A stretch of 64,000 nt of DNA from Vibrio penaeicida. Lineage in GTDB: Bacteria; Pseudomonadota; Gammaproteobacteria; Enterobacterales; Vibrionaceae. A program made the translations under genes and the position numbers. The notes beneath the pieces were generated by a model that saw nothing but the letters and a program-made list of their open reading frames with translations, was not told where the DNA came from and did not search any database. The stretch covers positions 124,001-188,000 of the forward strand of contig NZ_BFAQ01000028.1 of assembly GCF_002933855.1 (NCBI RefSeq), written 5' to 3'. Positions 43,101 to 52,544 of the stretch are shown one piece after another; the first letter of the stretch is position 1; each line of letters begins with the position of its first letter.

Positions 43101-43440
43101 TGCCTAGCCGGGCTAATGCTAACGTTATCTATTTAAGATTTATTTTCAAAACGATACAGAACGACCTAATAAAATAAAAGTCAGTTACAGGGTTTATTGA
43201 TGCGCTTCAAAAAAATACATTGAATTTATTATCAATGAGAAATTAGTTCAGAATTCATATTTAAGAATTGCTATCCCGTGGAACGAAATCGTGTTCCGCT
43301 TAAACCCGCGTTAATATGCACCTATCACATCCTGTCTGTTGGATTGCAACAAGCCCAAAACGTCATTGCTTTCTGGCTGGCTGGTTAATATCATTTACGC
43401 CACATTTTTGTCTGATAAGACAATCAAAAAGGAAAAACCA
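43101..43440. other. Divergent control region between the YqiJ-flotillin cluster and mutS
   Basis: About 340 bases without a gene. An AT-rich half next to the YqiJ-like gene probably holds its promoter (a GATAAT box lies near 43222-43227 on the - strand, with no good -35 box). The half next to mutS presumably holds the mutS promoter. No clear LexA, CRP or sigma-54 site and no repeat element are seen. Confidence 0.4.
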
Positions 43441-46008
43441 GTGACAACCAGCACCGCGACGCAAAAACACACGCCGATGATGCAGCAATACATGAGGCTC
43501 AAAGCGGAAAATCCTGACATCTTGCTTTTTTATCGCATGGGGGATTTTTACGAACTCTTTTATGATGATGCAAAGCGGGCGTCTCAGTTACTGGATATTT
43601 CTCTGACTAAGCGTGGTGCCTCTGGCGGTGAGCCGATCCCTATGGCGGGGGTTCCTTTCCACGCTGTAGAAGGCTACTTGGCAAAACTGGTTCAACTCGG
43701 TGAGTCGGTAGCGATATGCGAGCAAATTGGCGACCCTGCCACCAGCAAAGGACCAGTAGAGCGTAAAGTCGTTCGTATAGTAACACCCGGCACCGTCACT
43801 GACGAAGCTCTTCTTGCTGAACGAGTCGACAACCTCATTGCCGCCATTTACTACCACAATGATAAGTTTGGGTACGCTACACTCGATATGACGTCGGGTC
43901 GATTTCAGCTCATGGAACCCGATACAGAAGAAGCCATGGCGGCCGAACTGCAGCGAACCTCCCCTAAAGAATTACTTTTCCCTGAGGATTTTGAACCGGT
44001 TCATTTGATGGCAAGCCGAAATGGTAACCGTCGCCGCCCTATCTGGGAATTTGAATTGGACACCGCAAAGCAGCAGCTTAATCAGCAATTTGGCACGAAA
44101 GACCTGGTTGGCTTTGGTGTTGAAAAAGCAGAGTTAGGCTTATGTGCCGCCGGATGCCTGATTCAGTACGTAAAAGACACGCAGCGTACCGCTCTGCCAC
44201 ACATTCGATCATTGACCTACGATCGCCAAGATCACTCTGTGATCTTAGATGCCGCCACTCGACGTAATCTAGAAATCACTCAAAACCTGGCAGGCGGGTC
44301 GGAAAATACCCTCTCGGAAGTGCTTGATTATACGGCAACCGCTATGGGTAGCCGCATGCTCAAACGTTGGCTGCACCAACCAATGCGTCAGTTGGATACC
44401 TTGAACCAACGATTAGATGCGATTTCTGAAATAAAAGAGAGCGCACTTTTTGGTGAGTTACACCCTGTGTTAAAACAGATCGGCGACATAGAACGAATTC
44501 TGGCAAGGCTGGCTATTCGCAGTGCAAGGCCACGAGATCTGGCTCGCCTTCGCCATGCGATGCAACAACTTCCTGAGCTCTCAGAGATCCTCGAGAGTGT
44601 GGCTCATCCTTACCTTAAAAAGCTTGCCGGTTTTACCTCTCCTCAAGGTGAGCTCTGTGATTTGCTAGAACGTGCCATAAAAGAAAACCCGCCAGTGGTT
44701 ATTCGTGATGGCGGTGTGATTGCTCAAGGCTACAGTGCTGAACTCGATGAGTGGCGCGACCTCGCGGATGGTGCAACGGAGTATCTAGAAAAGCTCGAAG
44801 CTGAAGAACGCGATCGACACGGCATCGATACACTCAAAGTCGGCTACAACAATGTTCATGGCTTTTTCATTCAAGTGAGCCGTGGTCAAAGCCACCTTGT
44901 TCCACCTCACTATGTTCGCAGGCAAACATTAAAAAATGCCGAACGTTACATCATTCCTGAGCTAAAAGAGCATGAAGACAAAGTTCTGAGTTCGAAATCT
45001 AAAGCGCTTGCGATAGAGAAAAAACTTTGGGAAGAATTGTTCGATCTACTTCTACCTCACCTTGAAGCCATGCAAAACCTTTCCTCTGCATTATCACAGC
45101 TGGATGTTTTGCAAAACTTAGCCGAGAGAGCAGAAAGCCTAGACTATTGCCGCCCGACCTTAAGAGACGAAATTGGCATCCACATTCAAGCAGGTCGTCA
45201 TCCAGTGGTTGAACAAGTGATGGATGATCCCTTTATCGCCAACCCGATTGTTCTGGGTGAAGAGCGTAAAATGCTGATCATTACCGGTCCCAATATGGGT
45301 GGTAAATCCACCTATATGCGTCAAACTGCGTTAATCACGCTAATGGCGCACATTGGTTCTTATGTACCAGCTGAATCCGCTGTTATCGGATCAACAGATA
45401 GAATTTTTACCCGAATTGGCGCATCCGACGATTTAGCTTCTGGTCGCTCAACCTTCATGGTCGAGATGACTGAAACCGCCAACATTCTCCATAATGCCAC
45501 GGCACGCAGTTTGGTTTTGATGGATGAGATTGGACGCGGAACCAGTACCTATGATGGGTTATCGCTAGCATGGGCAAGTGCGGAATGGCTGGCAAATAAC
45601 ATTGGCGCGATGACCTTATTCGCAACACACTACTTTGAGCTAACCGAACTTCCAAACCAGTTGCCAGCATTGGCTAACGTGCATTTAGACGCTGTCGAAC
45701 ATGGTGACACCATTGCCTTTATGCATGCTGTTCAAGAAGGTGCCGCGAGCAAATCTTATGGTTTGGCGGTTGCGAGTTTGGCCGGTGTACCAAAAACCGT
45801 CATTAAAAATGCACGCGCTAAATTGAATCAACTTGAACAGTTGAGCAACCAACAACCCAACTCCCCTAGCCAAGTGGATGTAGCAAATCAATTGAGTTTG
45901 ATTCCAGAACCAAGCGATGTTGAATTGGCACTTGCCGATATCGCTCCGGATGATCTTACCCCACGACAGGCATTGGATGCGTTATATCGATTGAAGAAAA
46001 TGCTATAA
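43441..46008 (+). CDS. mutS: DNA mismatch repair protein MutS
   Basis: MutS recognises base mismatches and small loops and recruits MutL. A GTG at 43441 with GGA nine bases upstream gives 855 residues, the standard length; a longer frame from 43339 lacks family sequence. The mismatch-reading MRMGDFYELF-type segment (F-x-E) is near residue 35. Connector, lever and clamp domains follow. The ATPase has Walker A GPNMGGKSTYMRQ and the LMDEIGRGTSTYDG signature, with the dimerisation tail at the C-terminus. The stop codon is the first codon of an 18-bp tandem repeat. Confidence 0.98.
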   Translation: MTTSTATQKHTPMMQQYMRLKAENPDILLFYRMGDFYELFYDDAKRASQLLDISLTKRGASGGEPIPMAGVPFHAVEGYLAKLVQLGESVAICEQIGDPATSKGPVERKVVRIVTPGTVTDEALLAERVDNLIAAIYYHNDKFGYATLDMTSGRFQLMEPDTEEAMAAELQRTSPKELLFPEDFEPVHLMASRNGNRRRPIWEFELDTAKQQLNQQFGTKDLVGFGVEKAELGLCAAGCLIQYVKDTQRTALPHIRSLTYDRQDHSVILDAATRRNLEITQNLAGGSENTLSEVLDYTATAMGSRMLKRWLHQPMRQLDTLNQRLDAISEIKESALFGELHPVLKQIGDIERILARLAIRSARPRDLARLRHAMQQLPELSEILESVAHPYLKKLAGFTSPQGELCDLLERAIKENPPVVIRDGGVIAQGYSAELDEWRDLADGATEYLEKLEAEERDRHGIDTLKVGYNNVHGFFIQVSRGQSHLVPPHYVRRQTLKNAERYIIPELKEHEDKVLSSKSKALAIEKKLWEELFDLLLPHLEAMQNLSSALSQLDVLQNLAERAESLDYCRPTLRDEIGIHIQAGRHPVVEQVMDDPFIANPIVLGEERKMLIITGPNMGGKSTYMRQTALITLMAHIGSYVPAESAVIGSTDRIFTRIGASDDLASGRSTFMVEMTETANILHNATARSLVLMDEIGRGTSTYDGLSLAWASAEWLANNIGAMTLFATHYFELTELPNQLPALANVHLDAVEHGDTIAFMHAVQEGAASKSYGLAVASLAGVPKTVIKNARAKLNQLEQLSNQQPNSPSQVDVANQLSLIPEPSDVELALADIAPDDLTPRQALDALYRLKKML

Positions 46009-46041
46009 CTGAAGAAGCGGCTGTAATTGAAGAAGCGGTTG
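46006..46041 (+). repeat. 18-bp tandem duplication at the mutS stop codon
   Basis: TAACTGAAGAAGCGGCTG (46006-46023) is followed by TAATTGAAGAAGCGGTTG (46024-46041), with two C/T differences. Both units begin with an in-frame TAA, so mutS has two tandem stops six codons apart. Confidence 0.85.
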
Positions 46042-46054
46042 CGATTTGAAACGT

Positions 46055-46084
46055 AAAAAGGGCGAGAATATTCTCGCCCTTAAC
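46055..46084. terminator. Bidirectional terminator between mutS and the lipoprotein gene
   Basis: A long self-complementary stem (AAGGGCGAGAA / TTCTCGCCCTT, 2-base centre) has a T-rich tail on the - strand. It mainly ends the lipoprotein transcript and may stop mutS too. Confidence 0.85.
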
Positions 46085-46089
46085 ATTCA

Positions 46090-46611
46090 TTATTCGAAAG
46101 AAAGATTCACCTTATTTGTTACCCCTCTTTCTACGTCCACGTAGCCCGTTGCTGCAAGCTTGTTTCCTGCATACGCTTCCGCTTTTACATAGTAGCGACC
46201 GCTATTGACGACCGCTAATGCACTCATTCGATGGAAAGTCACTGGCTTATCAACAATGTAACCTTCAGCCGTAATTGGGAACAAGTACATTTTCGCGTTC
46301 AACTCTCCGCCACTGTCCAAATGGATCGATTTACCAAATTTCACTTCAGTTAACCCTTTGGGGTTTTTCGCTTTAGATAGCGACACTCTGCCAAAATCGG
46401 GGGAATGAACGGTTGCCTCGGTAATGTAAAACGCCGTCTTTTGAGTTGAACGTGTTTCTGTAACTGCGTTATCTGTAGATGACGAAGAACCACCAAACAC
46501 CGCGTCAATCGTTGAATTGCTAATATCCTTAACAATTTGATTTTGTTGCGTGGAAGAACATCCTGTTAAAACTAAAGCCGATACAATAGTGGGAAGAATT
46601 AAACGTTTCAT
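46090..46611 (-). CDS. Small lipoprotein of unknown function
   Basis: 173 residues. The signal peptide has lipobox TGCSS with the lipidated cysteine at about residue 18. A low-complexity Ser/Thr stretch (about 40-50) precedes a beta-rich mature domain with no cysteines, catalytic motif or known family that I recognise. It stands alone on the - strand with its own terminator, in the mutS-rpoS interval, a segment that is notably variable among gammaproteobacteria. The absence of family motifs and the isolated setting would fit a lineage-specific gene. Confidence 0.8.
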   Translation of the reverse strand: MKRLILPTIVSALVLTGCSSTQQNQIVKDISNSTIDAVFGGSSSSTDNAVTETRSTQKTAFYITEATVHSPDFGRVSLSKAKNPKGLTEVKFGKSIHLDSGGELNAKMYLFPITAEGYIVDKPVTFHRMSALAVVNSGRYYVKAEAYAGNKLAATGYVDVERGVTNKVNLSFE

Positions 46612-46760
46612 TAAAGTCCTTTGAATCTTTTTTATTAATATCGCAAAACATTTTGCTTAAAAATTAAACCCAAATCAAACATACATTCAATGAATACATT
46701 AGGAGTGTTAACAAAATAAGACTACTTAGATCCCAAAAATACAAATTCTATGGGCAAACA

Positions 46761-46787
46761 AAAAGAGCTGCCATTGGCAGCTCTTCC
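46761..46787 (-). terminator. Terminator of rpoS
   Basis: AAGAGCTGCCA and TGGCAGCTCTT arms with a minimal loop, T5 on the - strand, 16 bases past the rpoS stop. Confidence 0.9.
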
Positions 46788-46802
46788 TTCACATTTCAAC
46801 GC

Positions 46803-47789
46803 CTAGTCGTTTTCGACATTAAATAGTGATTCCATGTTCAGCCCTTGTTTCACTAAGATCTCTCTTAAACGGCGAAGGCCTTCAACTTGGATCTGACGAA
46901 CGCGTTCACGAGTTAGATTGATTTCTCGTCCCACTTCTTCCAAAGTGGACGGTTCATAGCCAAGAAGACCAAAACGTCGTGCAAGCACTTCTTTCTGCTT
47001 AGGATTCAGGTCATCAAGCCAGTCAATTAGAGAATGTTTTATATCGTCATCCTGCGTACAAACTTCAGGATCAGAGTTATTTATGTCTGGAATGATGTCG
47101 AGTAGTGCTTTTTCACTTTCGCCACCAATTGGCGTATCCACAGAACTGACTCTCTCGTTAAGACGAAGCATCTTACTCACGTCATCAACAGGTTTATCCA
47201 GTTTTTGTGCGATTTCTTCAGCCGTCGGCTCGTGATCAAGCTTCTGAGAAAGCTCTCGAGCTGTTCTAAGATAAATATTCAGCTCTTTTACAACGTGAAT
47301 GGGCAGTCGAATGGTTCTTGTTTGATTCATCAACGCCCGTTCAATGGTTTGACGGATCCACCAAGTTGCGTAAGTTGAGAATCGGAAACCTCTCTCTGGA
47401 TCAAATTTCTCTACTGCACGGATTAAACCTAAATTACCTTCTTCGATAAGATCGAGTAGTGCAAGACCACGGTTACCGTAACGGCGTGAAATTTTCACAA
47501 CTAATCGCAGGTTACTTTCGATCATTCGTTTGCGGGCAGCTTCGTCACCGCGAAGTGCGCGACGCGCATACAAAACTTCTTCTTCGGCGGTAAGCAGTGG
47601 AGAAAAACCAATTTCTCCTAGGTAAAGTTGAGTGGCATCTAAGCTTTTCGATGTGACTTCAAAGTCTTCTTTTTGCTCAGATTGTTTTTCAGGTGTCAGA
47701 GCTCTTGTTTCTGCGGCAGGTTGTTCCATTGCAACCGCTTCTACTTCAAACTCTTCTTCGACTTTCGTTACTGCATTGCTGATACTCAT
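46803..47789 (-). CDS. rpoS: RNA polymerase sigma factor RpoS (sigma-38)
   Basis: RpoS directs the general stress and stationary-phase regulon. The 328-residue chain has region 1.2/2 (DATQLYLGEIGFSPLL, ESNLRLVVKISRRYGNRGL, GNLGLIRAVEKFDPERGFRFSTYATWWIRQ), region 3 and region 4 (RFGLLGYEPSTLEEVG, TRERVRQIQVEGLRRLRE). The acidic N-terminal extension of about 50 residues is normal for Vibrio RpoS. It lies 59 bases after nlpD, and, as in E. coli, its main promoter is probably inside nlpD. Confidence 0.98.
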   Translation of the reverse strand: MSISNAVTKVEEEFEVEAVAMEQPAAETRALTPEKQSEQKEDFEVTSKSLDATQLYLGEIGFSPLLTAEEEVLYARRALRGDEAARKRMIESNLRLVVKISRRYGNRGLALLDLIEEGNLGLIRAVEKFDPERGFRFSTYATWWIRQTIERALMNQTRTIRLPIHVVKELNIYLRTARELSQKLDHEPTAEEIAQKLDKPVDDVSKMLRLNERVSSVDTPIGGESEKALLDIIPDINNSDPEVCTQDDDIKHSLIDWLDDLNPKQKEVLARRFGLLGYEPSTLEEVGREINLTRERVRQIQVEGLRRLREILVKQGLNMESLFNVEND

Positions 47790-47848
47790 AGTGCCTCCCC
47801 CTGGCGAGTTCGCAAGACATTACTACTATCAATGTCGTTGAATTGTAA

Positions 47849-48781
47849 CTAGGGCAAGTAGCGCTTAGGATTCACTGACTTTCCCTGATAGCGAATTTCG
47901 AAGTGTAGACGAACACTGTTGGCGCCAGATGAACCCATTGTTGCGATTTTCTGACCAGCTTTTACACTTTGTCCTTCTTTTACTAGCAAGCGTTCATTAT
48001 GGGCATAAGCACTGAGGTAGTTGTCATTATGTTTGACGATGACAAGATTGCCATATCCGCGCAGTGCGTTACCTGAATAAACGACTGTTCCTTCCGCAGT
48101 AGAGACTATGGATTGACCTCGCTGTCCCGCAATGTCTATCCCTTTATTTCCCTGCTCTCCTGTGGAAAAACCTTTTGTGATTCGACCCTTAGTAGGCCAT
48201 AACCACTTAGAAATCTTAGTATTATTCTTTTTTGTTGTCTTAACAGGTTTGTTAACAACCTGTTTACTTTTATTTTCAACATACTCCTTTGATCTAGATT
48301 GATCAAGCTTCTTTGTTGATTCTTTTTTAACCGGTGGCTTTTCTTTCCTTTTCGGCTCACTCGCTTTTGATTTGGGAACACTTGCAGCTGTCGCTGTTGC
48401 TGCCCCAGCTGTAGCCGCTGTTGCTGCCGATGCAGTAGTCACTGCCGCTACTTTAACAGAGTCAGAACCTGAGCCAGCTAAATCTGGGGCGACATAAGCA
48501 GGTTGCCATAATCGGATTTTTTGGCCGGGGTGAATCGTATAAGGAGAGGAAAGTCTATTGTATTTAATGAGTTGATTAACGTCCTTGCCCGTTACATAAG
48601 CAATGAAATATAGAGTGTCACCTTTTTCGACTTCGTAATAGCTACCACGATAGCTGCCACGTTCTACTTGCTCATAATTCTTCCCTAGGCTAGAAACTGG
48701 TGCAGGGCTGTGCGCTGCACATCCTACCAGAGTAGTAGCGAGAATTATTTGAAAAAGCGAAGCTGTTTTTTTCAGTGACAC
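47849..48781 (-). CDS. nlpD: Murein hydrolase activator NlpD
   Basis: NlpD is an outer-membrane lipoprotein that activates the amidase AmiC during daughter-cell separation. In the 310-residue chain the lipobox GC lies at about residue 21. A LysM domain (about 45-92, YEVEKGDTLYFIAYVTG) follows, then an Ala/Thr then Lys-rich low-complexity linker (about 105-185), then a degenerate M23/LytM domain (about 190-310) ending LHFEIRYQGKSVNPKRYLP. It follows pcm by 10 bases. The linker is the most biased coding segment in the window. Confidence 0.95.
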   Translation of the reverse strand: MSLKKTASLFQIILATTLVGCAAHSPAPVSSLGKNYEQVERGSYRGSYYEVEKGDTLYFIAYVTGKDVNQLIKYNRLSSPYTIHPGQKIRLWQPAYVAPDLAGSGSDSVKVAAVTTASAATAATAGAATATAASVPKSKASEPKRKEKPPVKKESTKKLDQSRSKEYVENKSKQVVNKPVKTTKKNNTKISKWLWPTKGRITKGFSTGEQGNKGIDIAGQRGQSIVSTAEGTVVYSGNALRGYGNLVIVKHNDNYLSAYAHNERLLVKEGQSVKAGQKIATMGSSGANSVRLHFEIRYQGKSVNPKRYLP

Positions 48782-48791
48782 TCAATACCCT

Positions 48792-49418
48792 TTAAGCTAA
48801 ATCACCCGCAACCAATGGTACAAATCTAACAATTTCAATTACTTCTGTAACTATCTCGTTGTTAAGTTTTTGTACTTTGATCAAGGTTTGTTCGGCTTCG
48901 CCGACAGGGATCACTAAGATCCCCCCTTCATCTAACTGGTCCACTAGTGCTGCTGGAACTTCACTGGCTGCGGCTGTAACAATAATGGCATCAAATGGCG
49001 CTTTTGCTGCCCAGCCTTTCCAACCGTCACCATGTTTGGTCGAAACATTATAGATATCCAGTTGCTTCAACCTACGTTTAGCGTCCCACTGCAACGACTT
49101 AATACGCTCAATAGAATAGACATGATCCACCAGTTGGGCCAATACTGCAGTTTGATACCCCGATCCCGTCCCCACTTCAAGTACCTTACTGTCAGTACGA
49201 AGATTTAGGAGTTCAGTCATTTTTGCCACAATGTAGGGCTGAGATATTGTCTGTCCTGCTCCAATGGGCAATGCGTTGTTATCATAAGCCTGATGCATCA
49301 TTGCTTGTGAAACAAAGGATTCTCTTGGCAATCGTCGAATGGCATCCAATACATTGATATCTTGGATACCCATTCCCTGTAAAAATTCAATTAATTTATT
49401 GGCTTGCGGATGACTCAT
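48792..49418 (-). CDS. pcm: Protein-L-isoaspartate O-methyltransferase
   Basis: Pcm methylates isoaspartyl residues in aged proteins so they can be repaired. It has 208 residues with SAM-binding motif I VLEVGTGSGYQTAVLAQLV, motif II region DAIIVTAAASEVP and the family start FLQGMGI. Its ATG lies directly next to the surE stop, indicating translational coupling within the surE-pcm-nlpD-rpoS block. Confidence 0.97.
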   Translation of the reverse strand: MSHPQANKLIEFLQGMGIQDINVLDAIRRLPRESFVSQAMMHQAYDNNALPIGAGQTISQPYIVAKMTELLNLRTDSKVLEVGTGSGYQTAVLAQLVDHVYSIERIKSLQWDAKRRLKQLDIYNVSTKHGDGWKGWAAKAPFDAIIVTAAASEVPAALVDQLDEGGILVIPVGEAEQTLIKVQKLNNEIVTEVIEIVRFVPLVAGDLA

Positions 49419-50165
49419 CTACCTATTCCCCTTTAACCAATGCTCCATGCTTGGTAAAGATTCATGCGCCGTCAAGTCTACTTGGAGCGGCGTTATAGAC
49501 ACTAATCGATTTGAAATTGCATGGAAGTCGGTTCCTTCCCCTGCATCTTGTTCTTTTCCAGGAGGACCTAACCAATAAATTTCATGCCCTCTTGGATCGC
49601 TCTGCTTAATCATGTCTTCTGCATGATGGCGAGCCCCAAGTCTTGTCACTTCGAAAGGCGTAAGATCTTGAATCGGAATATCTGGAACATTCACATTAAT
49701 CAATCGATTGGTCGGAATAGGATGGCTAAGATGCTGCTCAACCAATTGTTTTGCGACATGTGCAGCGGTTTCAAAATGATGCTTGCCCGCCAACGATATT
49801 GCGATCGACTGAACCCCAAGAAAGTGACCTTCCATCGCCGCTGCGACGGTTCCTGAGTACAGAACATCATCACCTAAGTTTGCACCATGGTTTATACCAG
49901 AGACAACAAGGTCCGGCTTATCTTCTTTCAACAATTCATTCAACGCAAAGTGCACACAGTCCGTTGGTGTTCCTTGCACTGAATATACGTTTTCTTCTAA
50001 TTCGATGACACGCAGAGGTATTTCAAGTGTCAGGGAGTTGGAAGCACCGGAACGATTCCGATCTGGAGCAACAAGAATAACGTCAGCAATATCTGACAAT
50101 GCACGCTTTAGTTCATGTATGCCTTGAGCATGAACACCATCATCATTGCTCAATAATATTTTCAT
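49419..50165 (-). CDS. surE: 5'-nucleotidase / exopolyphosphatase SurE
   Basis: SurE is a metal-dependent phosphatase that acts on nucleoside 5'/3'-monophosphates and short polyphosphate. The 248-residue protein starts MKILLSNDDGVHAQG, with the metal-binding DD pair, and has SGASNSLTLE, SGINHGANLGDDVLYSGTV and AISL motifs. It is followed without a gap by pcm, and 98 bases separate it from truD. Confidence 0.97.
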   Translation of the reverse strand: MKILLSNDDGVHAQGIHELKRALSDIADVILVAPDRNRSGASNSLTLEIPLRVIELEENVYSVQGTPTDCVHFALNELLKEDKPDLVVSGINHGANLGDDVLYSGTVAAAMEGHFLGVQSIAISLAGKHHFETAAHVAKQLVEQHLSHPIPTNRLINVNVPDIPIQDLTPFEVTRLGARHHAEDMIKQSDPRGHEIYWLGPPGKEQDAGEGTDFHAISNRLVSITPLQVDLTAHESLPSMEHWLKGNR

Positions 50166-50263
50166 CTATATCTCTACCCAATACCGAAAGGGTTAATACG
50201 CTACGAAGATTATGCGCTATCAAGGTTGAGTGTACTTTAAGCTAGTACTCTCTGTTTCGAATC

Positions 50264-51316
50264 CTAAGAAGGCGAAAATTGACGCTCTTCTTCCTCAGCA
50301 TTCACCAATTCACGCATAATAGAAGTAGCAAAACATCCAGAAGGTAACCAGAATTTGAGTGCGATCTCATTATCCTGTACATCCCACAGCAATTCTTTCG
50401 GGAAAAGCTGCACTGCTCGACGTTCATGCCGCATTCTGTTGCCACGAATAAGCGCCATCAAATCAGGCTCAGCGTCCAAGCAAGGCTGCTCTAAGTCCAA
50501 TACAACATCAGATGTTGGCAAAGCGTTATCACCTGCCATGGCTGCCGTTATCTCGGCTTCACCGTCAGAAACAAGTTTCTTGCTGTCTGCAAGATTGGCT
50601 TCTGTCACTTTGAACGTACCTTCTGCGTTTAAAAGGATGTCGCCAATGAGTGGTGATTGCCACACACCCGATTCAATTCGCTTGGAAAGAATGTGATTGA
50701 ATATCCACGAGCGTGCACTAGAAAGATACAAGCTGCGCTTGTTTTGATTGCGAGTGCGCACATTTTCACGTCCCCAACGTCGAGCTTCTTCTACGTTGTT
50801 CCCATCACGTCCAAAGCGTTGCGCACCAAAGTAGTTTGGCACGCCATGGCGAGCAACATTGTCCAAACGCGATACCACACTAGGAATATCCGTGACTTGT
50901 GTCAGCGTTATCTCAAAGAAATTGCCTTTCAAATCTCCCGGTCTTAATTTTTTGTTATGACGGGTGATGTCGAGAATTTCGATACTGGGATACTGCGTTA
51001 GAAATGCTGAAAAGTCGGGAGTATCGCCTTTTGGCAAGTGGACACTTAACCATTGTTCCGTCACGGCATGTCTATCTTTTAAGCCTGCCCAGCTGACGTC
51101 TTTTGATTTCACGCCACATGCTTTAGCCAATTCATTCGCAACAAAACTGGTATTTTCACCTGTTTTTCGAATTAGCAACATTAAGTGCTCTCCAGCACCT
51201 GTAAATGAAAAACCCAAGTCTTCTTTCACAACAAAATGTTGCGGCTGTGCTTTCAGCTTTGCCTCGGCTTGAGGCTTTCCATTCGAATACGCAAATGGGG
51301 CGAGAATATCGTTCAT
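50264..51316 (-). CDS. truD: tRNA pseudouridine(13) synthase TruD
   Basis: TruD makes pseudouridine 13 in tRNA-Glu and related tRNAs. The 350-residue protein contains the catalytic GLKDRHAVTEQW (Asp in SWAGLKD), FVVKEDLGF at the N-terminus and the NYFGAQRFGRDGNN motif. The TRUD insertion domain lies at about 155-300. It is three bases from ispF, so the two are coupled. Confidence 0.96.
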   Translation of the reverse strand: MNDILAPFAYSNGKPQAEAKLKAQPQHFVVKEDLGFSFTGAGEHLMLLIRKTGENTSFVANELAKACGVKSKDVSWAGLKDRHAVTEQWLSVHLPKGDTPDFSAFLTQYPSIEILDITRHNKKLRPGDLKGNFFEITLTQVTDIPSVVSRLDNVARHGVPNYFGAQRFGRDGNNVEEARRWGRENVRTRNQNKRSLYLSSARSWIFNHILSKRIESGVWQSPLIGDILLNAEGTFKVTEANLADSKKLVSDGEAEITAAMAGDNALPTSDVVLDLEQPCLDAEPDLMALIRGNRMRHERRAVQLFPKELLWDVQDNEIALKFWLPSGCFATSIMRELVNAEEEERQFSPS

Positions 51317-51319
51317 AAT

Positions 51320-51796
51320 TTACTTCTTGATGATTAAAGCTACTGCTTCTGTCGCAATGCCTTCTTTTCTACCAGTAAAACCAAGACGTTCAGACGTCGT
51401 CGCTTTCACATTAACGTTGCTGATATCGGTTTCTAGATCTTCTGCTATAGATTCACACATTGCGTTAATGTGAGGTGCCATTTTAGGCGCTTGAGCAATT
51501 ATCGTGACGTCGACGTTGCCAATGACATAGCCTTTTTCTTTAACTAGGCGGTATACGTCTCGCAACAATGCACGGCTATCTGCACCTTTCCATTTATCAT
51601 CGGTATCAGGAAAATGACGACCAATATCACCTTCAGCGATAGCACCAAGTAGTGCATCGGATAGAGCATGGAGCGCCACATCACCATCGGAGTGAGCAAC
51701 AAGGCCAAACTCGTAAGGCACCTTGACCCCACCAATGATAACTGGTCCTTCACCACCAAATTTATGCACGTCGAAACCGTGTCCAATTCGAATCAT
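51320..51796 (-). CDS. ispF: 2-C-methyl-D-erythritol 2,4-cyclodiphosphate synthase
   Basis: IspF forms the cyclodiphosphate in the MEP pathway of isoprenoid synthesis. In 158 residues it has the zinc ligands in GHGFDVHKF (D8, H10), the HSDGDVALHALSDALLGA motif, FPDTD and the C-terminal TTSERLGFTGRKEGIA. The start at 51796 follows AAGGA; a reading from 51814 overlaps ispD without such a site. It lies 10 bases after ispD. Confidence 0.97.
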   Translation of the reverse strand: MIRIGHGFDVHKFGGEGPVIIGGVKVPYEFGLVAHSDGDVALHALSDALLGAIAEGDIGRHFPDTDDKWKGADSRALLRDVYRLVKEKGYVIGNVDVTIIAQAPKMAPHINAMCESIAEDLETDISNVNVKATTSERLGFTGRKEGIATEAVALIIKK

Positions 51797-51806
51797 TTTG
51801 TGTTCC

Positions 51807-52532
51807 TTAATCATTCCGGCTCAGATAGAACTCAGCGAGTGCTAAATCTTCTGGTTGAGTAATCTTAATGTTGTCAGAGCGACCTGTTACTAATAGAGGT
51901 TGATAACCACATCGCTCCATAGCCGAGGCCTCGTCTGTAATAAGCGCACCTTGTACAAGTGCCTCATTAAGAACCTCTTGCAACTTTTTACAGCGAAACA
52001 TTTGTGGTGTTAGTGCATGCCACAGGTTTTCACGTTCCACTGTACTTTTAATTTGTTGGCTAGAATCACTGCGCTTCATGGTGTCTTTGACAGGCACAGC
52101 CAAAATGCCACCAATAGTATGCTCTTTACATGTCGTAATAAGCCTATCAATATCACCATGTGTGATACATGGACGCGCCGCATCATGTACTAGAACCCAC
52201 TCGATATGTTCAAAGTGAGTATTTATATAATTCAATCCGGAAAGAACCGAATCAGCTCTCTCAATCCCGCCCACTACTCGTGTTATTTTCGAGTGTTCCG
52301 CAATAGCAAGGTCAGAAAAATACTCATCATTTTCGCTCACTGCTATCACGATATGAACGATCATTGGATGAGAAAGAAGAAGGCGAACCGTGTGCTCTAA
52401 TATGGTTTGATCACCAATAGTGAGATATTGTTTGGGGCAATCCGCTTGCATGCGGCTACCAACACCGGCCGCTGGAACGATGGCTATCACACCATCTGCA
52501 TGAGAACCTGTTTGAGAATCTGTTTTTGTCAT
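51807..52532 (-). CDS. ispD: 2-C-methyl-D-erythritol 4-phosphate cytidylyltransferase
   Basis: IspD joins MEP to CTP, giving CDP-methylerythritol. The 241-residue chain has the nucleotide-binding PAAGVGSRMQADCPKQYL, VLVHDAARPC and a TDEASAMERCG segment. The N-terminus carries about 15 extra residues before the Rossmann start (TKTDSQTGSHADG), so the real start could be slightly downstream. It lies 12 bases after ftsB. Confidence 0.96.
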   Translation of the reverse strand: MTKTDSQTGSHADGVIAIVPAAGVGSRMQADCPKQYLTIGDQTILEHTVRLLLSHPMIVHIVIAVSENDEYFSDLAIAEHSKITRVVGGIERADSVLSGLNYINTHFEHIEWVLVHDAARPCITHGDIDRLITTCKEHTIGGILAVPVKDTMKRSDSSQQIKSTVERENLWHALTPQMFRCKKLQEVLNEALVQGALITDEASAMERCGYQPLLVTGRSDNIKITQPEDLALAEFYLSRND

Positions 52533-52544
52533 TACTTTATCTGA

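Noticed and set aside
50991..51000. TAACGCAGTA on the - strand inside truD, matching the repeat core
   Set aside because: It lies in a conserved coding segment of truD, and no complementary stems surround it. One chance 10-mer in 64 kb on two strands is not surprising.
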